From positions 1 to 6,238 of the forward strand of contig JAQVKV010000156.1 in NCBI GenBank assembly GCA_028694545.1: 6,238 nt of DNA, written 5' to 3'. This document shows positions 5,503-6,238 of this stretch, piece by piece. A model generated the notes under the pieces. It searched no databases and had not been told where the DNA came from. It saw only the letters and a list, made by a program, of their open reading frames with translations. How positions within the stretch are numbered: position 1 is the first letter of the stretch; each line of letters starts with the position of its first letter. This DNA comes from Zavarzinia sp. (GTDB taxonomy: Bacteria; Pseudomonadota; Alphaproteobacteria; Zavarziniales; Zavarziniaceae). Both the position numbers and the translations under genes were made by a program.

Positions 5503-6238
5503 ATGTTGCTCCCCGTACCGGACACACTCGCCGCCTGCGCCCTCGACGTGCTGACCACGGCGGACGCCCTTGAGAAGACCGCGAAATCCCGCCTTTACGC
5601 CGGCGCCTGGTTCGAGGCCCGGGCTTCGGGCCACGCCATGGCGGTCGGCACCGCCGCCCCGCCCCTGCATCCGGCGCGCCCGGCACGGCCCGAGCTGCTG
5701 GCCCCGCGCCTGATGCCGCGCCGCCGGCCCGGCACGGCGCCGGGACGCAAGGCCCTGCTCCATGCCGTCGCCCATATCGAATTGAACGCGGTGGACCTGC
5801 ATTGGGACATCATCGCCCGTTTCACCGAGACGGCGATGCCGCTCGCATTCTACGACGACTGGGTGCGCACGGCGGACGAGGAGGCACGCCATTTCCGCCT
5901 GCTGGCCGATTGCCTGGCGGCACGGGACAGTTTCTACGGCGAATTGCCGGCCCATGCCGGCATGTGGCGGGCAGCGGAGGATACGGCCGGCGACCTGCTG
6001 GCCCGCCTCGCCGTGGTGCCGCTGGTGCTGGAAGCGCGCGGGCTGGACGTGACCCCGCCGATGCTCGACGTCTTCCGCAGGGCGGGGGAGGCGGATGCCG
6101 TCACCGCCCTGGAAACCATCTACTCCGAGGAAGTGGGCCATGTCGCCCATGGCGCGAAATGGTTCCGCCACCTCTGCGCCGAACGGGGTCTGGCGCCGGC
6201 GGAAACCTTCCACGCCCTGGTGCGGCATTATTTCCAGG
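5503..6238 (+). CDS. Ferritin-like di-iron protein, DUF455 (COG2833) family; 3' end outside the window
   Basis: 245 codons are visible from ATG 5503 and the frame is still open at the window end; the family is usually about 260-280 residues, so only a short C-terminal piece is missing. The hallmark blocks are ALLHAVAHIELNAVDLHWDI (84-103), FYDDWVRTADEEARHF (116-131), YGELPAHAGMW (145-155), LLARLAVVPLVLEARGLDVTP (165-185) and IYSEEVGHVAHGAKWFR (206-222). They provide a complete ferritin-type ligand set: Glu93, Glu127-x-x-His130, Glu177 and Glu210-x-x-His213. This predicts a four-helix bundle with a di-iron centre. Members are uncharacterised; the closest functional analogy is the ferritin-like hydroxylase fold (for example MiaE), which is inference only. 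No Shine-Dalgarno site is visible before the ATG (GAACCCGTCCCC) and only 11 bp separate it from the glycosylase stop, so translation probably depends on coupling. Residues 53-82 are a Pro/Arg-rich low-complexity loop. Confidence 0.9.
   Translation, partial: MLLPVPDTLAACALDVLTTADALEKTAKSRLYAGAWFEARASGHAMAVGTAAPPLHPARPARPELLAPRLMPRRRPGTAPGRKALLHAVAHIELNAVDLHWDIIARFTETAMPLAFYDDWVRTADEEARHFRLLADCLAARDSFYGELPAHAGMWRAAEDTAGDLLARLAVVPLVLEARGLDVTPPMLDVFRRAGEADAVTALETIYSEEVGHVAHGAKWFRHLCAERGLAPAETFHALVRHYFQ

Noticed and set aside
5488..6228. - strand open frame opposite the DUF455 gene
   Set aside because: The + strand frame has the complete di-iron ligand pattern and family blocks; the opposite frame is compositional noise.

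Overview
The window is a high-GC stretch (by eye well above 60 % G+C, with strong G/C preference at third codon positions) of chromosomal type. Gene content and style suggest an alphaproteobacterium, probably of the Rhodospirillales or a related order: a DEAD-box helicase with a DbpA-type tail, a DUF455 ferritin-like protein, a Tag-like glycosylase, and the CGTC(A/G)TCCCGGCG-type intergenic palindrome common in that class. No tRNA, rRNA, CRISPR array, insertion sequence or phage gene is visible. Coding density is high.

Layout. (1) Positions 1-306 hold the 3' end of a DEAD-box RNA helicase gene on the + strand, closed by a textbook intrinsic terminator (312-342). (2) Positions 370-1701 hold two genes on the - strand for small exported proteins. 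They are clear tandem paralogues that share an N-terminal block, a two-cysteine core and a C-terminal PQD..FR.PPG motif. The downstream copy is strongly methionine-rich. They probably form one transcription unit read from 1701 toward 370 and converge with the helicase. (3) Positions 1702-1871 are a divergent intergenic region with a small CGTGAC/GTCACG inverted repeat. (4) Positions 1872-5491 and beyond carry five + strand genes: an acyl-CoA dehydrogenase; a HAD-family phosphatase whose start abuts an 81-bp palindromic repeat; a double-hotdog acyl-CoA thioesterase that overlaps the HAD gene by ATGA; a 3-methyladenine DNA glycosylase I (Tag)-like protein; and, 11 bp later, a DUF455 ferritin-like di-iron protein cut by the window end.

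How the genes may work together. The dehydrogenase and thioesterase both act on CoA thioesters, and the HAD hydrolase is translationally coupled to the thioesterase, so 1872-4713 looks like an acyl-CoA handling cluster of unknown substrate. The glycosylase and DUF455 genes form a second tight pair. The most unusual items are the tandem Met-rich/two-Cys exported proteins, the acyl-CoA dehydrogenase with its catalytic Glu in the alternative (LCAD/IVD-type) position, and a Tag-like protein without the zinc ligands and key Glu of E. coli Tag. Nothing here amounts to a clearly new multi-gene system; the exported paralogue pair is the best candidate for undescribed biology.
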